Notes: a model not told the origin generated them from the sequence alone. A stretch of DNA of 26,322 nucleotides from SIG575 sp045643165 (GCA_045643165.1 JAZUKF010000056.1:1-26322), one strand, 5' to 3'. Shown: positions 16,439 through 24,874, numbered from the stretch's first letter. A program made the numbers and translations.

Positions 16439-17293
16439 ATGTCAGAAGAAATAATTAAATTTGAAAATGTAAGTTTCCGTTACGAGGACGAGGAGAATGA
16501 CAGAAAACTGCCCTACGTGATAAAGAATGTAAATTTATCAATTAAAAAGGGTGAACTTATTGCCGTTCTCGGCAGGAACGGTTCGGGAAAATCAACCCTT
16601 GCCAAACTGACTAATGCCATACTTGTTCCCGAAAAAGGAAAGGTTTTCGTCCAGGGAATGGACACTTCCGACGAAAAACTTAAATACGAAATTCGCCGAA
16701 AAGTGGGTATGGTTTTTCAAAATCCCGATAATCAGATCGTTGCAACCATTGTTGAAGATGATGTTGCCTTCGGTCCCGAAAATCTGGGAGTGGAGCCGGG
16801 TGAAATACGTAAACGTGTGGATAAGGCATTGAAGGATGTTGGGATGTATGAATTCCGTGAATTTGAGCCTCATAAATTATCCGGCGGACAGAAACAGCGT
16901 GTAGCCATTGCGGGAGTTCTTGCCATGGATACCGATACAATAGTTTTTGATGAGTCCACCGCAATGCTGGACCCTCAGGGCAGAAAATCCGTTATGGATA
17001 CCATTATTGATATAAACAGAAATCAGGGCAAAACCGTTTTGTATATAACCCATTTTATGGATGAAGCGGTTAAGGCGGACAGGGTAATAATTGTTGACGG
17101 CAATAATATTTATAAAGACGGTACGCCTCGGGAAGTCTTTGCCGATATTGAAAGGTTAAAACAAATCGGACTTGACGTTCCCCAGGTGGCGGAACTTGTT
17201 CACCGGCTTAACGAAAACGGAATTAAGATAAGAAAAGATATTTTAGATGAAAATGAGTGTATTGCCGAACTTGAAAAGGTTCTGTCAAAGTAA
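16439..17293 (+). CDS. ecfA1: Energy-coupling factor transporter ATPase 1
   Basis: The protein has 284 residues and is an ABC ATPase of the CbiO/EcfA type. Walker A is GRNGSGKST (45-53), the Q-loop is MVFQNPDNQIV with Q94, the signature is LSGGQKQRVAIAGV (147-160), and Walker B is TIVFDESTAMLD (167-178). DES in place of the more common DEP-type loop is usual for EcfA1. It pairs with EcfA2 as a heterodimer on the EcfT membrane scaffold and powers uptake of vitamins or metal ions through exchangeable S components. The start lies 4 bases after the methyltransferase stop. EcfA2 follows after 19 bases. Confidence 0.95.
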   Translation: MSEEIIKFENVSFRYEDEENDRKLPYVIKNVNLSIKKGELIAVLGRNGSGKSTLAKLTNAILVPEKGKVFVQGMDTSDEKLKYEIRRKVGMVFQNPDNQIVATIVEDDVAFGPENLGVEPGEIRKRVDKALKDVGMYEFREFEPHKLSGGQKQRVAIAGVLAMDTDTIVFDESTAMLDPQGRKSVMDTIIDINRNQGKTVLYITHFMDEAVKADRVIIVDGNNIYKDGTPREVFADIERLKQIGLDVPQVAELVHRLNENGIKIRKDILDENECIAELEKVLSK

Positions 17294-17312
17294 TATGCGG
17301 AAGGAAACGTAA

Positions 17313-18167
17313 ATGGCGGTATTATCTGTACAAAATCTGACACACATATATTCTCCGAAAACAGCTTTTGAGGTTCCTGCAATTAAAGATTGCGGTTTTG
17401 ACGTTGAAAAGGGTGAAATTCTCGGAATAATCGGACATACGGGTTCCGGAAAAAGCACGTTAATTCAGCATCTTAACGGACTTTTGGAGCCTACAAGCGG
17501 AAAAATTTTCCTTAACGGTGTTGATATTCATTCTTCAAAGGAAAATATAATCAATGCCCGTTTTAAGGTGGGACTTTGTTTTCAGTACCCGGAATATCTG
17601 TTGTTTGAGGAAACGGTAAGAAAGGATATTTCCTTCGGACCGAAAAATATGAAACTTTCCCAGGATGAAATTAACAGGAGGGTGCTTTCCTGCATTAAAT
17701 TTGTAGGACTTGATGAAAGTTATCTTGAAAAATCACCCTTTGATTTATCCGGAGGAGAAAAAAGACGTGTCGCCATAGCAGGTGTAATGGCAATGGAGCC
17801 TGAAATTCTTGTACTTGATGAGCCTACCGCAGGGCTTGATCCCCGTGGCAGGGATACACTTTTCGGATATATCCGTGAGTATAAGGAGCAGACAGGCAGT
17901 ACCGTTATACTCGTTTCCCACAGTATGGAGGATGTTGCACGTCTTGCGTCAAAGGCACTTGTTATGAATAAGGGACGTATTGCAATGCACGGCAGTATTG
18001 ATGATGTCTTTTCCCGGGGAGAAGAACTTGAAAAAATCGGACTTGCCGTACCTCAGATAACAAAGGTTTTTATTTCCCTTGCAAATAAAGGTTACCCGGT
18101 AAGTAAAAATATTTATACCGTTGAACAGGGATTAAACGAGATAAAAGGAGTATTAAAGACTAAATGA
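17313..18167 (+). CDS. ecfA2: Energy-coupling factor transporter ATPase 2
   Basis: The protein has 284 residues and is the partner of EcfA1. Walker A is GHTGSGKST (41-49), the Q-loop lies in LCFQYPEYLLFEETV with Q91, the signature is LSGGEKRRVAIAGVMA (145-160), and Walker B with catalytic Glu is ILVLDEPTAGLDPRGR (165-180). The GHTGSGKST loop and the FQYPEYQLFE-like segment distinguish EcfA2 from EcfA1. The stop overlaps the start of ecfT in an ATGA arrangement, so the ATPase and scaffold are translationally coupled. Confidence 0.95.
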   Translation: MAVLSVQNLTHIYSPKTAFEVPAIKDCGFDVEKGEILGIIGHTGSGKSTLIQHLNGLLEPTSGKIFLNGVDIHSSKENIINARFKVGLCFQYPEYLLFEETVRKDISFGPKNMKLSQDEINRRVLSCIKFVGLDESYLEKSPFDLSGGEKRRVAIAGVMAMEPEILVLDEPTAGLDPRGRDTLFGYIREYKEQTGSTVILVSHSMEDVARLASKALVMNKGRIAMHGSIDDVFSRGEELEKIGLAVPQITKVFISLANKGYPVSKNIYTVEQGLNEIKGVLKTK

Positions 18168-18991
18168 TAAAGGACATAACCATAGGTCAGTATTACAGCG
18201 AAAAGTCAATACTTCATCAATCCGATCCCAGAACAAAAATTTTTCTGACACTTGCGGCAATCGTCATCGTTTTTGTCTGTTCAAACTTTTTTTCTCTGGG
18301 TGCCACCGTTCTTTTGACGGTAATATTGATGCTTTTGTCGAAAGTTCCGTTAAAAATGTTTGTAAGCGGAATGAAGCCAATAATTATACTCGTTATTTTT
18401 ACTGCCTTATTAAATATATTTTATACGACGGACGGAGAAGTGCTTGTTTCGTTCTGGAAAATCAAAATAACCGATAAAGCCTTATTTACCGCCGTTTTTA
18501 TAGCAATAAGAATTATTTGTCTTGTGATAATTTCATCATTGCTGACCTACACCACCACACCTACCATGTTGACCGACGGCATTGAAAAACTATTAAGCCC
18601 AGTTGATTTGATTTTCAAAAAGACTGATTTCAGAGTTCATACTCTTGCAATGATGATGACACTTGCTTTAAGATTTATACCAACTCTCGTTGAGGAAACC
18701 GATAAGATTATGAATGCCCAGAAGGCAAGGGGAGCAGACCTTGAAAGCGGAAAATTTACGGACAGAATTAAAGCCATGATACCCATAATCATACCTCTTT
18801 TTGTTTCATCTTTCAGGAGAGCCTATGAACTTGCCTATGCAATGGATTGCAGGTGTTATACCGGGGGAAAGGGCAGAACAAGAATGAAAACGATGAAATT
18901 CACCGTTAAGGATTTGATTGTGCTGATTATTTTCGGCATATTTTTCGGCGGTGCAATTTTTCTGAATATAAAATTTCCGTCAGTTTTATAA
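18164..18991 (+). CDS. ecfT: Energy-coupling factor transporter transmembrane protein EcfT
   Basis: The protein has 275 residues with several hydrophobic segments, including about residues 25-50, 62-85, 100-125 and a final one near 250-270. It begins with YYSEKSILHQSDPRTKIFLT, typical of EcfT. The coupling-helix motif NAQKARGADLESGK (Ala-Arg-Gly) fits the ATPase-binding helices, and the second motif region reads AMDCRCYTGGKGRTRM. EcfT links the ATPase pair to S components. No S-component gene is present in this window, as expected for group II ECF modules that serve several unlinked S proteins. truA begins 11 bases later. Confidence 0.94.
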   Translation: MIKDITIGQYYSEKSILHQSDPRTKIFLTLAAIVIVFVCSNFFSLGATVLLTVILMLLSKVPLKMFVSGMKPIIILVIFTALLNIFYTTDGEVLVSFWKIKITDKALFTAVFIAIRIICLVIISSLLTYTTTPTMLTDGIEKLLSPVDLIFKKTDFRVHTLAMMMTLALRFIPTLVEETDKIMNAQKARGADLESGKFTDRIKAMIPIIIPLFVSSFRRAYELAYAMDCRCYTGGKGRTRMKTMKFTVKDLIVLIIFGIFFGGAIFLNIKFPSVL

Positions 18992-19001
18992 GGATGTTGT
19001 T

Positions 19002-19736
19002 ATGAGAAACCTGTTGCTGAAAATTTCATATATCGGCAGTGAATATCACGGCTGGCAGGTGCAGGACAATGCTGTTACCGTTCAACAGACCTTGCAGGAT
19101 GCAATAGAAAAGGTTTTCGGAAAACGTGAGGATGTAATCGGTTGCAGCCGAACCGATGCAGGAGTACACGCCAATATGTTTTGCTGTAATTTCAGAACGG
19201 AGAAGGATATTCCTGTCGAAAAGGTGGCGAATGCACTTAACGGAAACCTTCCGAGGGATATTTCCGTTTTGTCCTGTGAAGAGGCGAAACCTGATTTCCA
19301 TTCAAGATATTCCTGCAAGGGCAAGGAATATGTGTATAAAATCTGGAACGGTAAAAGCCGTAATCCGTTTACAGAGGGTTTGTATTACAATTATCCCTAT
19401 AATATAGATTGCGAAAAACTTCAAAATGATTGTAATGATTTTATAGGTACTTATGATTTTAAATCTTTCTGCTCTGTGAAAACAACCGTTTTCGATACCG
19501 TGAGGACGATTTATAAATGCGAAATTAAAAGGAACGGCGATGAAGTTTTAATCACCGTAAAAGGAAACGGATTTTTGTATAATATGGTCAGAATTATTGT
19601 GGGTACACTTCTTGAAATAAGTTCCGGTAAAATCAGGTCCGGTACGGTTAAGGATATTATTTTTGAATGTAACCGTGAAAAAGCGGGCTTTACGGCACCT
19701 GCCCACGGGCTGTATTTAAACTCGGTGGAGTATTGA
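19002..19736 (+). CDS. truA: tRNA pseudouridine(38-40) synthase TruA
   Basis: The protein has 244 residues. TruA makes pseudouridine in the anticodon stem-loop of tRNAs at positions 38 to 40. The catalytic aspartate is D52 in GCSRTDAGVHA (48-58). Other family features are YIGSEYHGWQVQ near the start, ALNGNLPRDISV, the SRYSCKGKEYVYKIWN segment, and NGFLYNMVRIIVGTL followed by AGFTAPAHGLYL near the end. The order ecfA1-ecfA2-ecfT-truA is widespread in Firmicutes. An ATG with AAGGATG-type ribosome site precedes it. The stop lies 10 bases before the next gene. Confidence 0.96.
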   Translation: MRNLLLKISYIGSEYHGWQVQDNAVTVQQTLQDAIEKVFGKREDVIGCSRTDAGVHANMFCCNFRTEKDIPVEKVANALNGNLPRDISVLSCEEAKPDFHSRYSCKGKEYVYKIWNGKSRNPFTEGLYYNYPYNIDCEKLQNDCNDFIGTYDFKSFCSVKTTVFDTVRTIYKCEIKRNGDEVLITVKGNGFLYNMVRIIVGTLLEISSGKIRSGTVKDIIFECNREKAGFTAPAHGLYLNSVEY

Positions 19737-19746
19737 GGGTGAGAAA

Positions 19747-20982
19747 ATGAAATTAAAAAATATTCCGTCTTTATTTAAAAAAACAATTTTTTCAAAAGGC
19801 AAAAAGAACAGAAAAGCATTGTTATATGTAATAATCAGTGTGCTTGTAGCACTGCTTTTGATATTTTTGGCGGCTCAAAGCATTTCAAATGTAACTTTAT
19901 CAAAGGTTACCGACAGAGTGAAAGAGTCTTTGATAAATCTTAAACCCGGCGGCGGTTATCCCTATTCCTTTTCATCGGACGGTGCCGTTTTGACGGATTG
20001 TGCAGATTCCGATCTTGTTGTGTTAAGCGAAGGATATTTTACCGTTCTCAATTCCAACGCAAAGGAACTTTTTCATGAATCATTAACTTACACCAATCCG
20101 GGTATAAAAATTTCAAACGGCAGAATTTTGATTTATGACAGAGGTTCGACATCATTTGTATTGACGGGGAAAAGCGATTATCTTTATGATTCCGACAGCA
20201 CAAAAAAGGTTCTTAAAGGAAAAATTATTAACGCAAATATCGGGAAGGACGGAACAATGGCTTTTGCCACATGGTCGGATGAAGGACTGACTGAAATTTC
20301 CGTTTATAATAAAAAACTTGTCAGGGAATTTTATTATGTTTTCAATAAGGAAAGGATAATAAATGTTGCCGTCAGCGATAACGGAAAATTTGCGGCCGCC
20401 GCAGTTTTAGGTGCGGAAAATGCGGCACTTTATTCAAATATTTACGTTTTTGACACTTCAAAAGATAAACCGATAAAAACATTTAAAATTGACGGTGAAA
20501 CTCTTATAGGCTTGAATTTCCTTGATAATAAAAGGATTTCCGCCGTTACAACAGAAGCGGAAAGAACTTTTTATTTCCGTGATAAACGTGATTATTCAAA
20601 ATATGATTCCGACTATTCAGCCCATAAATTATCAGATTTTGATTTTGATAAAAAAAGTAAACGCAGTACCGTTTGTGTTTCGGAGTACGGAAGCAATAAA
20701 TTCATCCTTTACGCATTTTATTCAAACGGTAAAAAAAGTTGTGAAATTACAGACCTTGAAAATGTAAAATCCGTTTGCAGTGATAAAAACAATATCGTTG
20801 TGCAGACTAACGATAAATTATTATGCTACGATTATTTCGGTAAATTAAAGGGCGAAAGCGAATTAACGTATAATGTTGATAAAATTGAAATTTCTTCCGG
20901 AAAAGTTTATCTTTTCTCCGGAAGCAAAATATATAAATGCAATCCGAGAAGAAATCAGACTTTAAAGGTCAAAGAAAAATGA
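19747..20982 (+). CDS. DUF5711 family membrane-anchored protein, function unknown
   Basis: The protein has 411 residues: a basic cytoplasmic N-terminus (KGKKNRK at about 18-24), one membrane segment (about 25-45, ALLYVIISVLVALLLIFLAA) and a large outside domain. The outside part shows repeated short beta-strand patterns with aspartates and glycines, such as VAVSDNGKFAAAAVLGAENA, VVQTNDKLLCYDY and KVYLFSGSKIYKC. These suggest a beta-propeller-like fold of the kind in clostridial DUF5711 proteins. No catalytic motif is recognised and I assign no function. It follows truA closely and is followed by a 98-base gap with a candidate promoter. Codon use looks like its neighbours. Confidence 0.75.
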   Translation: MKLKNIPSLFKKTIFSKGKKNRKALLYVIISVLVALLLIFLAAQSISNVTLSKVTDRVKESLINLKPGGGYPYSFSSDGAVLTDCADSDLVVLSEGYFTVLNSNAKELFHESLTYTNPGIKISNGRILIYDRGSTSFVLTGKSDYLYDSDSTKKVLKGKIINANIGKDGTMAFATWSDEGLTEISVYNKKLVREFYYVFNKERIINVAVSDNGKFAAAAVLGAENAALYSNIYVFDTSKDKPIKTFKIDGETLIGLNFLDNKRISAVTTEAERTFYFRDKRDYSKYDSDYSAHKLSDFDFDKKSKRSTVCVSEYGSNKFILYAFYSNGKKSCEITDLENVKSVCSDKNNIVVQTNDKLLCYDYFGKLKGESELTYNVDKIEISSGKVYLFSGSKIYKCNPRRNQTLKVKEK

Positions 20983-21016
20983 TTGTGAACATATTTTAAA
21001 TAATTGTTTCAAAAAA

Positions 21017-21046
21017 TTGAATTAAGAAAATATGTCTTGATAAAAT
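21017..21046 (+). promoter_or_regulatory. Candidate sigma-A promoter for cvpA-pgsA-clpE
   Basis: TTGAAT (21017-21022) and TAAAAT (21041-21046) are separated by 18 bases in the only sizeable gap of this part of the series (20983-21080). A transcript would begin near 21053, and a GGAGG ribosome site follows at 21071-21075. The region is AT-rich, so chance matches are likely and the call is tentative. Confidence 0.4.
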
Positions 21047-21080
21047 ACGGACAATATGATAATATTCATGGAGGTCGGTT

Positions 21081-21770
21081 ATGAATTACATAATTGATTT
21101 GGTTTTGATAGGTTTTATCATAATAATGATTATGTCAGGCTCGAAAAAAGGATTTGTGAAAACATTTCTTCAGCTTGTATCAAAAATTGCGGCGTTTATC
21201 GTTTCTGCCGTTCTGTCAAAAATTTATGCACCGAAAATGTATGAGGCTTTTTTTCAGTCCGGTGTCATTAGAAATATTGATGAGAGAATGACTGCGGGAA
21301 ATGTAATAGATATCGCCCAAAAAACCACAGCCGCTTTTAACGGAATACCCTCTGATTTAAGAGGTATTGCAGATGCTCTCGGCTTTACGACCGAAACGAT
21401 TTCAAACGCATTGAAAGGTGTTGAATTCGGTAATTCCGGTGTTGCGAAAACACTTGAAGCAAATGTTGTTTCACCTGTTGTGATAACAATTTGCAGGGTA
21501 ATACTTTTTGCGTTATTCTCATTTGTGTTGTCTGTTGTTTTCAAATTCATTATCGGAATTATATCCGGATTTTTTGAACTTCCCGTTTTGAAATCCGCAA
21601 ATAAAATGCTGGGCGGGATTTTCGGATTTGTAAATGCCATGTTAATATTATGGATAGTATCATATCTTCTTGTTGTAGGTTCAAGTTTTGTGGGTGATGA
21701 CAGTATTGCCGATATGATAACATCTTCAAATATGATTAAATTATTTATCAATAATAATATGCTGAGTTGA
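21081..21770 (+). CDS. CvpA family membrane protein
   Basis: The protein has 229 residues. It starts MNYIIDLVLIGFIIIMIMSG, then SKKGFVKTFLQLVSKIAAF, which is the CvpA-type opening: membrane segments at about residues 3-20 and 29-50 divided by a short G-x-x-KGF turn. Two further membrane segments lie at about 135-165 and 190-210. CvpA was first described as needed for colicin V production in E. coli. Its general role is unsettled, with links to envelope homeostasis. The next gene, pgsA, begins 15 bases after the stop, so a membrane-related operon is plausible. Confidence 0.85.
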   Translation: MNYIIDLVLIGFIIIMIMSGSKKGFVKTFLQLVSKIAAFIVSAVLSKIYAPKMYEAFFQSGVIRNIDERMTAGNVIDIAQKTTAAFNGIPSDLRGIADALGFTTETISNALKGVEFGNSGVAKTLEANVVSPVVITICRVILFALFSFVLSVVFKFIIGIISGFFELPVLKSANKMLGGIFGFVNAMLILWIVSYLLVVGSSFVGDDSIADMITSSNMIKLFINNNMLS

Positions 21771-21785
21771 ATGGAAGTGTATTGA

Positions 21786-22403
21786 GTGAAGGATTTATTT
21801 AAAGGGTGCCTGACGGTTCCCAACCTGTTGTCGCTGATAAGAATACTGCTTGTGCCTGTTTTTATAGTATTATTCTTAAAAGGGAAATTACTTGCGGCGG
21901 TGGGCGTTCTTGCTTTGTCGGGCATTACCGATTTTGCAGACGGTAAAATCGCAAGAAAATTTAATCAGATTTCACCTCTGGGGAAAATTCTCGATCCCAT
22001 TGCGGATAAGATTACCCAGTTGACCATTGCGGTAATGCTTTTCATTTCTTTCCGTGGTTCGGATGACGGGATGATACGTGCTTTCAGTTGGGTTTATCTG
22101 GCTTTTCTGGCAAAAGAACTTGTTATGCTTCTTTTCGGAGCATATATGCTTTCGATAAATCTGCGTCCCTGTGCGGCGGAAATCTACGGCAAAGTTGCAA
22201 CATTCGTTTTTTATTTTGTCATGATATTTATTATTGCATTCGGCCCGGAAATCGGTGCATTCAGACAGTATTTTCAGTTACCCGGAATTGTGATGATAAT
22301 TCTTACGGTAATTTCACTCATATTAACAATAATCGCATTTATCAGTTATATTCCCGGAGTTTGGCGACAACTCCAAGAAAGAAAACAAGAGGTATCTAAA
22401 TGA
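21786..22403 (+). CDS. pgsA: CDP-diacylglycerol-glycerol-3-phosphate 3-phosphatidyltransferase
   Basis: The protein has 205 residues and is a polytopic membrane enzyme. The CDP-alcohol phosphotransferase motif is complete: DFADGKIAR followed by GKILDPIADK, which gives D-x2-D-G-x2-A-R-x8-G-x3-D-x3-D. The N-terminal TVPNLLSLIRILLVPVFIV is typical of PgsA. It joins CDP-diacylglycerol and glycerol 3-phosphate to make phosphatidylglycerol phosphate. The GTG start has GGAAG 8 bases upstream. The stop overlaps the ATG of the downstream Clp ATPase in an ATGA arrangement. Another CDP-alcohol transferase activity is possible, but this N-terminus and length fit PgsA. Confidence 0.92.
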   Translation: MKDLFKGCLTVPNLLSLIRILLVPVFIVLFLKGKLLAAVGVLALSGITDFADGKIARKFNQISPLGKILDPIADKITQLTIAVMLFISFRGSDDGMIRAFSWVYLAFLAKELVMLLFGAYMLSINLRPCAAEIYGKVATFVFYFVMIFIIAFGPEIGAFRQYFQLPGIVMIILTVISLILTIIAFISYIPGVWRQLQERKQEVSK

Positions 22404-24715
22404 AACAAATAATGTGCAGTAAATGTCATCAACGCCCTGCGGTGTTGTTTATAACCAAAATCGAGGGGGATAAAACAACTCCCGAAGGTCTTTGCCTTAA
22501 ATGTGCATCGGAAATGAATGTGGGCCCTATTAAGCAGATGATGGAAAATATGGGGCTAACCTCCGACGATATCGAAGCGGCAAATGAACAGCTTGAAAAT
22601 ATGATGGGGATGATTCCCGACGGTGAAGATGAAGAGCTTGATGATGAGAATTTTGAACCCGGCGGAGCCCATTCCATGCCTGCCGATTTTATAAAAAATT
22701 TATTCGGCGGTTTAGGTGCAAATACAAACAGTTCACCTGAAAAAGAGCAAAAACCTGAAGAAAATAAGAAGGGTGATAAAAAGGAAAAGAAGTCGAAGAA
22801 ACGTAAATTCCTTAAACTGTATTGCACCAACCTTACGGAAAAGGCGAAGGACGGCAAGATTGACAGGATTATCGGCAGAGATGATGAAATTTACCGTGTA
22901 ACGCAAATCCTTTGCCGAAGGACGAAAAACAACCCCTGCCTTATCGGTGAGCCGGGTGTAGGTAAAACCGCTATTGCGGAAGGTCTTGCGTTGAGAATAG
23001 CCGGCGGAAATGTTCCTGCAAAACTTGCGGATAAAGAAATTCATCTCCTTGATCTTACCGCTCTTGTTGCGGGAACTCAGTTCAGAGGTCAGTTTGAAAG
23101 CAGAATTAAAGGCCTCATTGATGAAGTTAAGTCTGAGGGAAATATTATTCTTTTCATTGATGAAGTTCATAATCTTGTGGGAACAGGTGATGCGGAAGGT
23201 TCAATGAATGCGGCTAATATCCTTAAACCCGCTCTTTCAAGGGGAGAAATCCAGATTGTGGGTGCCACCACATTTAATGAATACAGAAAATATATCGAAA
23301 AAGATGCCGCTCTCGAAAGACGTCTTCAACCCGTTAAAGTTACGGAACCTTCCATTGAGGACAGTTACAAAATGCTTTTGGGAATTAAAGAATATTATGA
23401 AAATTTCCACAGAGTAAGAATAAATGACTCTCTTGTATATAAAGCGGTGCAGTTGTCCGAAAGATATATTACGGACAGATTTTTACCGGATAAAGCCATT
23501 GATTTGCTGGATGAAGCATGTACATGTGCAAATCTCCGCAATAAATATATAAGCGAGTTGGAAATCAACGAGCGTAAGCAGAAGGAACTTAAAATAGCCG
23601 AGCAGGAACTTGCCGAGGAAACGGAAAATATTGATTATGAGGAAATCGCCAAGGTTAAAGCGGAACTTATTCTTTGCGAGGAAAAGGCGAAAGAACTTGC
23701 ACCGCTGGCGGAGGATAATCTTGTTACGCAGGATGACCTTGCAACGGTAATTCAGTTATGGACAGGCATACCGGCAAGTAAAATAATCGAAAGCGATTTA
23801 AGAAAACTTTCCGAACTCGAAAATCATCTTAAAGAAAAAATAATCGGTCAGGATGATGCGATAAATCTTGTATCTGCGGCGGTAAAAAGAAGCAGGATAC
23901 AACTTTCCGCAGTCCGCAGACCTTCATCCTTTATCTTTGTAGGTCCCACGGGTGTGGGAAAAACGGAACTTGTAAAACAACTTGCCAATGAATTGTTTGA
24001 CACTCCCGAAACTTTAATAAGGCTTGATATGTCCGAATTTATGGAGAAGCACAGCGTTTCCAGAATTATCGGTTCACCTCCGGGATATGTGGGATATGAC
24101 GAGGCGGGACAACTTACCGAAAAGGTTCGCAGAAAGCCATATTCCGTTGTACTTTTTGATGAAATCGAAAAGGCTCATCCGGATGTAATGAATATTCTGC
24201 TTCAAATCCTTGATGAGGGCAAGGTGAACGATGCCCACGGCAGAACGGTGTCATTTGCAAATACCGTAATTGTAATGACATCCAATGCGGGAAGCGAAAG
24301 AAAAGAAAATGCTCTGGGCTTCGGTAAGGCACAGTCCGATGCAACAAAAGAAAAAGCCATGAAGGCATTGAAAGAATTTTTGCGTCCCGAATTTATCGGA
24401 AGAGTTGATGAGATCGTTGTGTTCAACGATTTAAAGAAAGCGGATTTTGTAAAAATTTCCCGTCTTATGCTTAAAGAACTTGTCCCCGCTATGGAAGATA
24501 AGGGAATTAAATTTGAATGGGATGAAAAGGTTTGCGATGTTCTTGCCGATATAGTAGGGGACAATAACGGCAGAGGTGCAAGGGATTTACGTAACGCAAT
24601 TCGCCGTAATGTTGAGGATAAAATCGCCAATCTTATGGTTGAACGGTGCAATGATATTATCAATGAAATATATGTAGGTGTTGAGGAAAATAACATTTTT
24701 GTGGAAGCAAAATAA
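22400..24715 (+). CDS. ClpE-like AAA+ unfoldase with N-terminal zinc-binding domain
   Basis: The protein has 771 residues. The N-terminus has CxxC pairs at C6/C9 and C32/C35, a four-cysteine zinc site like that of ClpE, and no double Clp-N domain as in ClpC. An acidic then lysine-rich linker (about 70-135) follows. The first AAA+ domain has Walker A GEPGVGKT (183-190) and Walker B LFIDEVH (251-257). A helical middle region lies at about 380-440. The second AAA+ domain has GPTGVGKT (515-522) and VVLFDEIE (583-590). LGF at 639-641 is at the position of the ClpP-docking tripeptide, so it probably feeds ClpP. The start overlaps the pgsA stop. ClpE in bacilli is controlled by CtsR; I see no complete CtsR site here. 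Confidence 0.88.
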   Translation: MKQIMCSKCHQRPAVLFITKIEGDKTTPEGLCLKCASEMNVGPIKQMMENMGLTSDDIEAANEQLENMMGMIPDGEDEELDDENFEPGGAHSMPADFIKNLFGGLGANTNSSPEKEQKPEENKKGDKKEKKSKKRKFLKLYCTNLTEKAKDGKIDRIIGRDDEIYRVTQILCRRTKNNPCLIGEPGVGKTAIAEGLALRIAGGNVPAKLADKEIHLLDLTALVAGTQFRGQFESRIKGLIDEVKSEGNIILFIDEVHNLVGTGDAEGSMNAANILKPALSRGEIQIVGATTFNEYRKYIEKDAALERRLQPVKVTEPSIEDSYKMLLGIKEYYENFHRVRINDSLVYKAVQLSERYITDRFLPDKAIDLLDEACTCANLRNKYISELEINERKQKELKIAEQELAEETENIDYEEIAKVKAELILCEEKAKELAPLAEDNLVTQDDLATVIQLWTGIPASKIIESDLRKLSELENHLKEKIIGQDDAINLVSAAVKRSRIQLSAVRRPSSFIFVGPTGVGKTELVKQLANELFDTPETLIRLDMSEFMEKHSVSRIIGSPPGYVGYDEAGQLTEKVRRKPYSVVLFDEIEKAHPDVMNILLQILDEGKVNDAHGRTVSFANTVIVMTSNAGSERKENALGFGKAQSDATKEKAMKALKEFLRPEFIGRVDEIVVFNDLKKADFVKISRLMLKELVPAMEDKGIKFEWDEKVCDVLADIVGDNNGRGARDLRNAIRRNVEDKIANLMVERCNDIINEIYVGVEENNIFVEAK

Positions 24716-24752
24716 TTTTTAAAAAAATTCACTAAATATTTCAAAAAAACTA

Positions 24753-24781
24753 TTGACAATATCAACAAGATGTGTTAAACT
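24753..24781 (+). promoter_or_regulatory. Promoter of the tRNA-Gly/tRNA-Arg operon
   Basis: A consensus -35 TTGACA (24753-24758), a 17-base spacer and a -10 TAAACT (24776-24781) with an upstream TGT (24773-24775, extended -10) stand just before the tRNA-Gly gene. Transcription should start near 24788, about 13 bases before the mature tRNA. The A-rich stretch before the -35 (24743-24749) resembles an UP element, as usual for strong stable-RNA promoters. It lies within a large inverted repeat described separately. Confidence 0.75.
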
Positions 24782-24796
24782 TGTTGATGTTGTCAG
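24753..24796. repeat. 17-bp inverted repeat spanning the tRNA promoter
   Basis: The left arm (24753-24769) and the right arm (24780-24796) pair over 17 positions: 15 Watson-Crick pairs and two T-G wobbles. The loop is 10 bases (24770-24779). The innermost 9 bp, ATCAACAAG with CTTGTTGAT, are perfect. The -35 box makes the outer left arm, the -10 box lies in the loop and right arm, and the expected transcription start is inside the right arm. It could be an operator. Read on the minus strand the hairpin is followed, after about three bases, by a run of T, so it could also act as a terminator of antisense transcription. Confidence 0.85.
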
Positions 24797-24800
24797 AGAC

Positions 24801-24874
24801 GCGGGTGTAGTTCAATGGTAGAATCCCAGCCTTCCAAGCTGGTCGTGTGGGTTCGATTCCCATCACCCGCTCCA
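24801..24874 (+). tRNA. tRNA-Gly (anticodon TCC)
   Basis: The acceptor stem GCGGGTG pairs with CACCCGC (24864-24870). The D arm, an anticodon stem CCAGC/GCTGG with loop CTTCCAA, and a T arm with TTCGATT are all present. The anticodon TCC is at 24833-24835. The discriminator is T and the CCA end is encoded (24872-24874). It reads GGA and related glycine codons. Confidence 0.97.

Noticed and set aside
20967..20973. GGTCAAA, a possible CtsR half-site upstream of cvpA-pgsA-clpE
   Set aside because: A CtsR operator needs a second GGTCAAA-type heptamer three bases later, and the sequence there does not match. The site is also inside the end of the DUF5711 gene, before the candidate promoter.
21254..21925. 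Minus-strand open frame of 223 codons
   Set aside because: It lies wholly antisense to cvpA and the start of pgsA, both with clear family features, and shows no recognisable motif or ribosome site.
24202..24768. Minus-strand open frame of 188 codons
   Set aside because: It is antisense to the conserved second AAA+ domain of the Clp ATPase. Its serine- and leucine-rich composition is that of a shadow frame.
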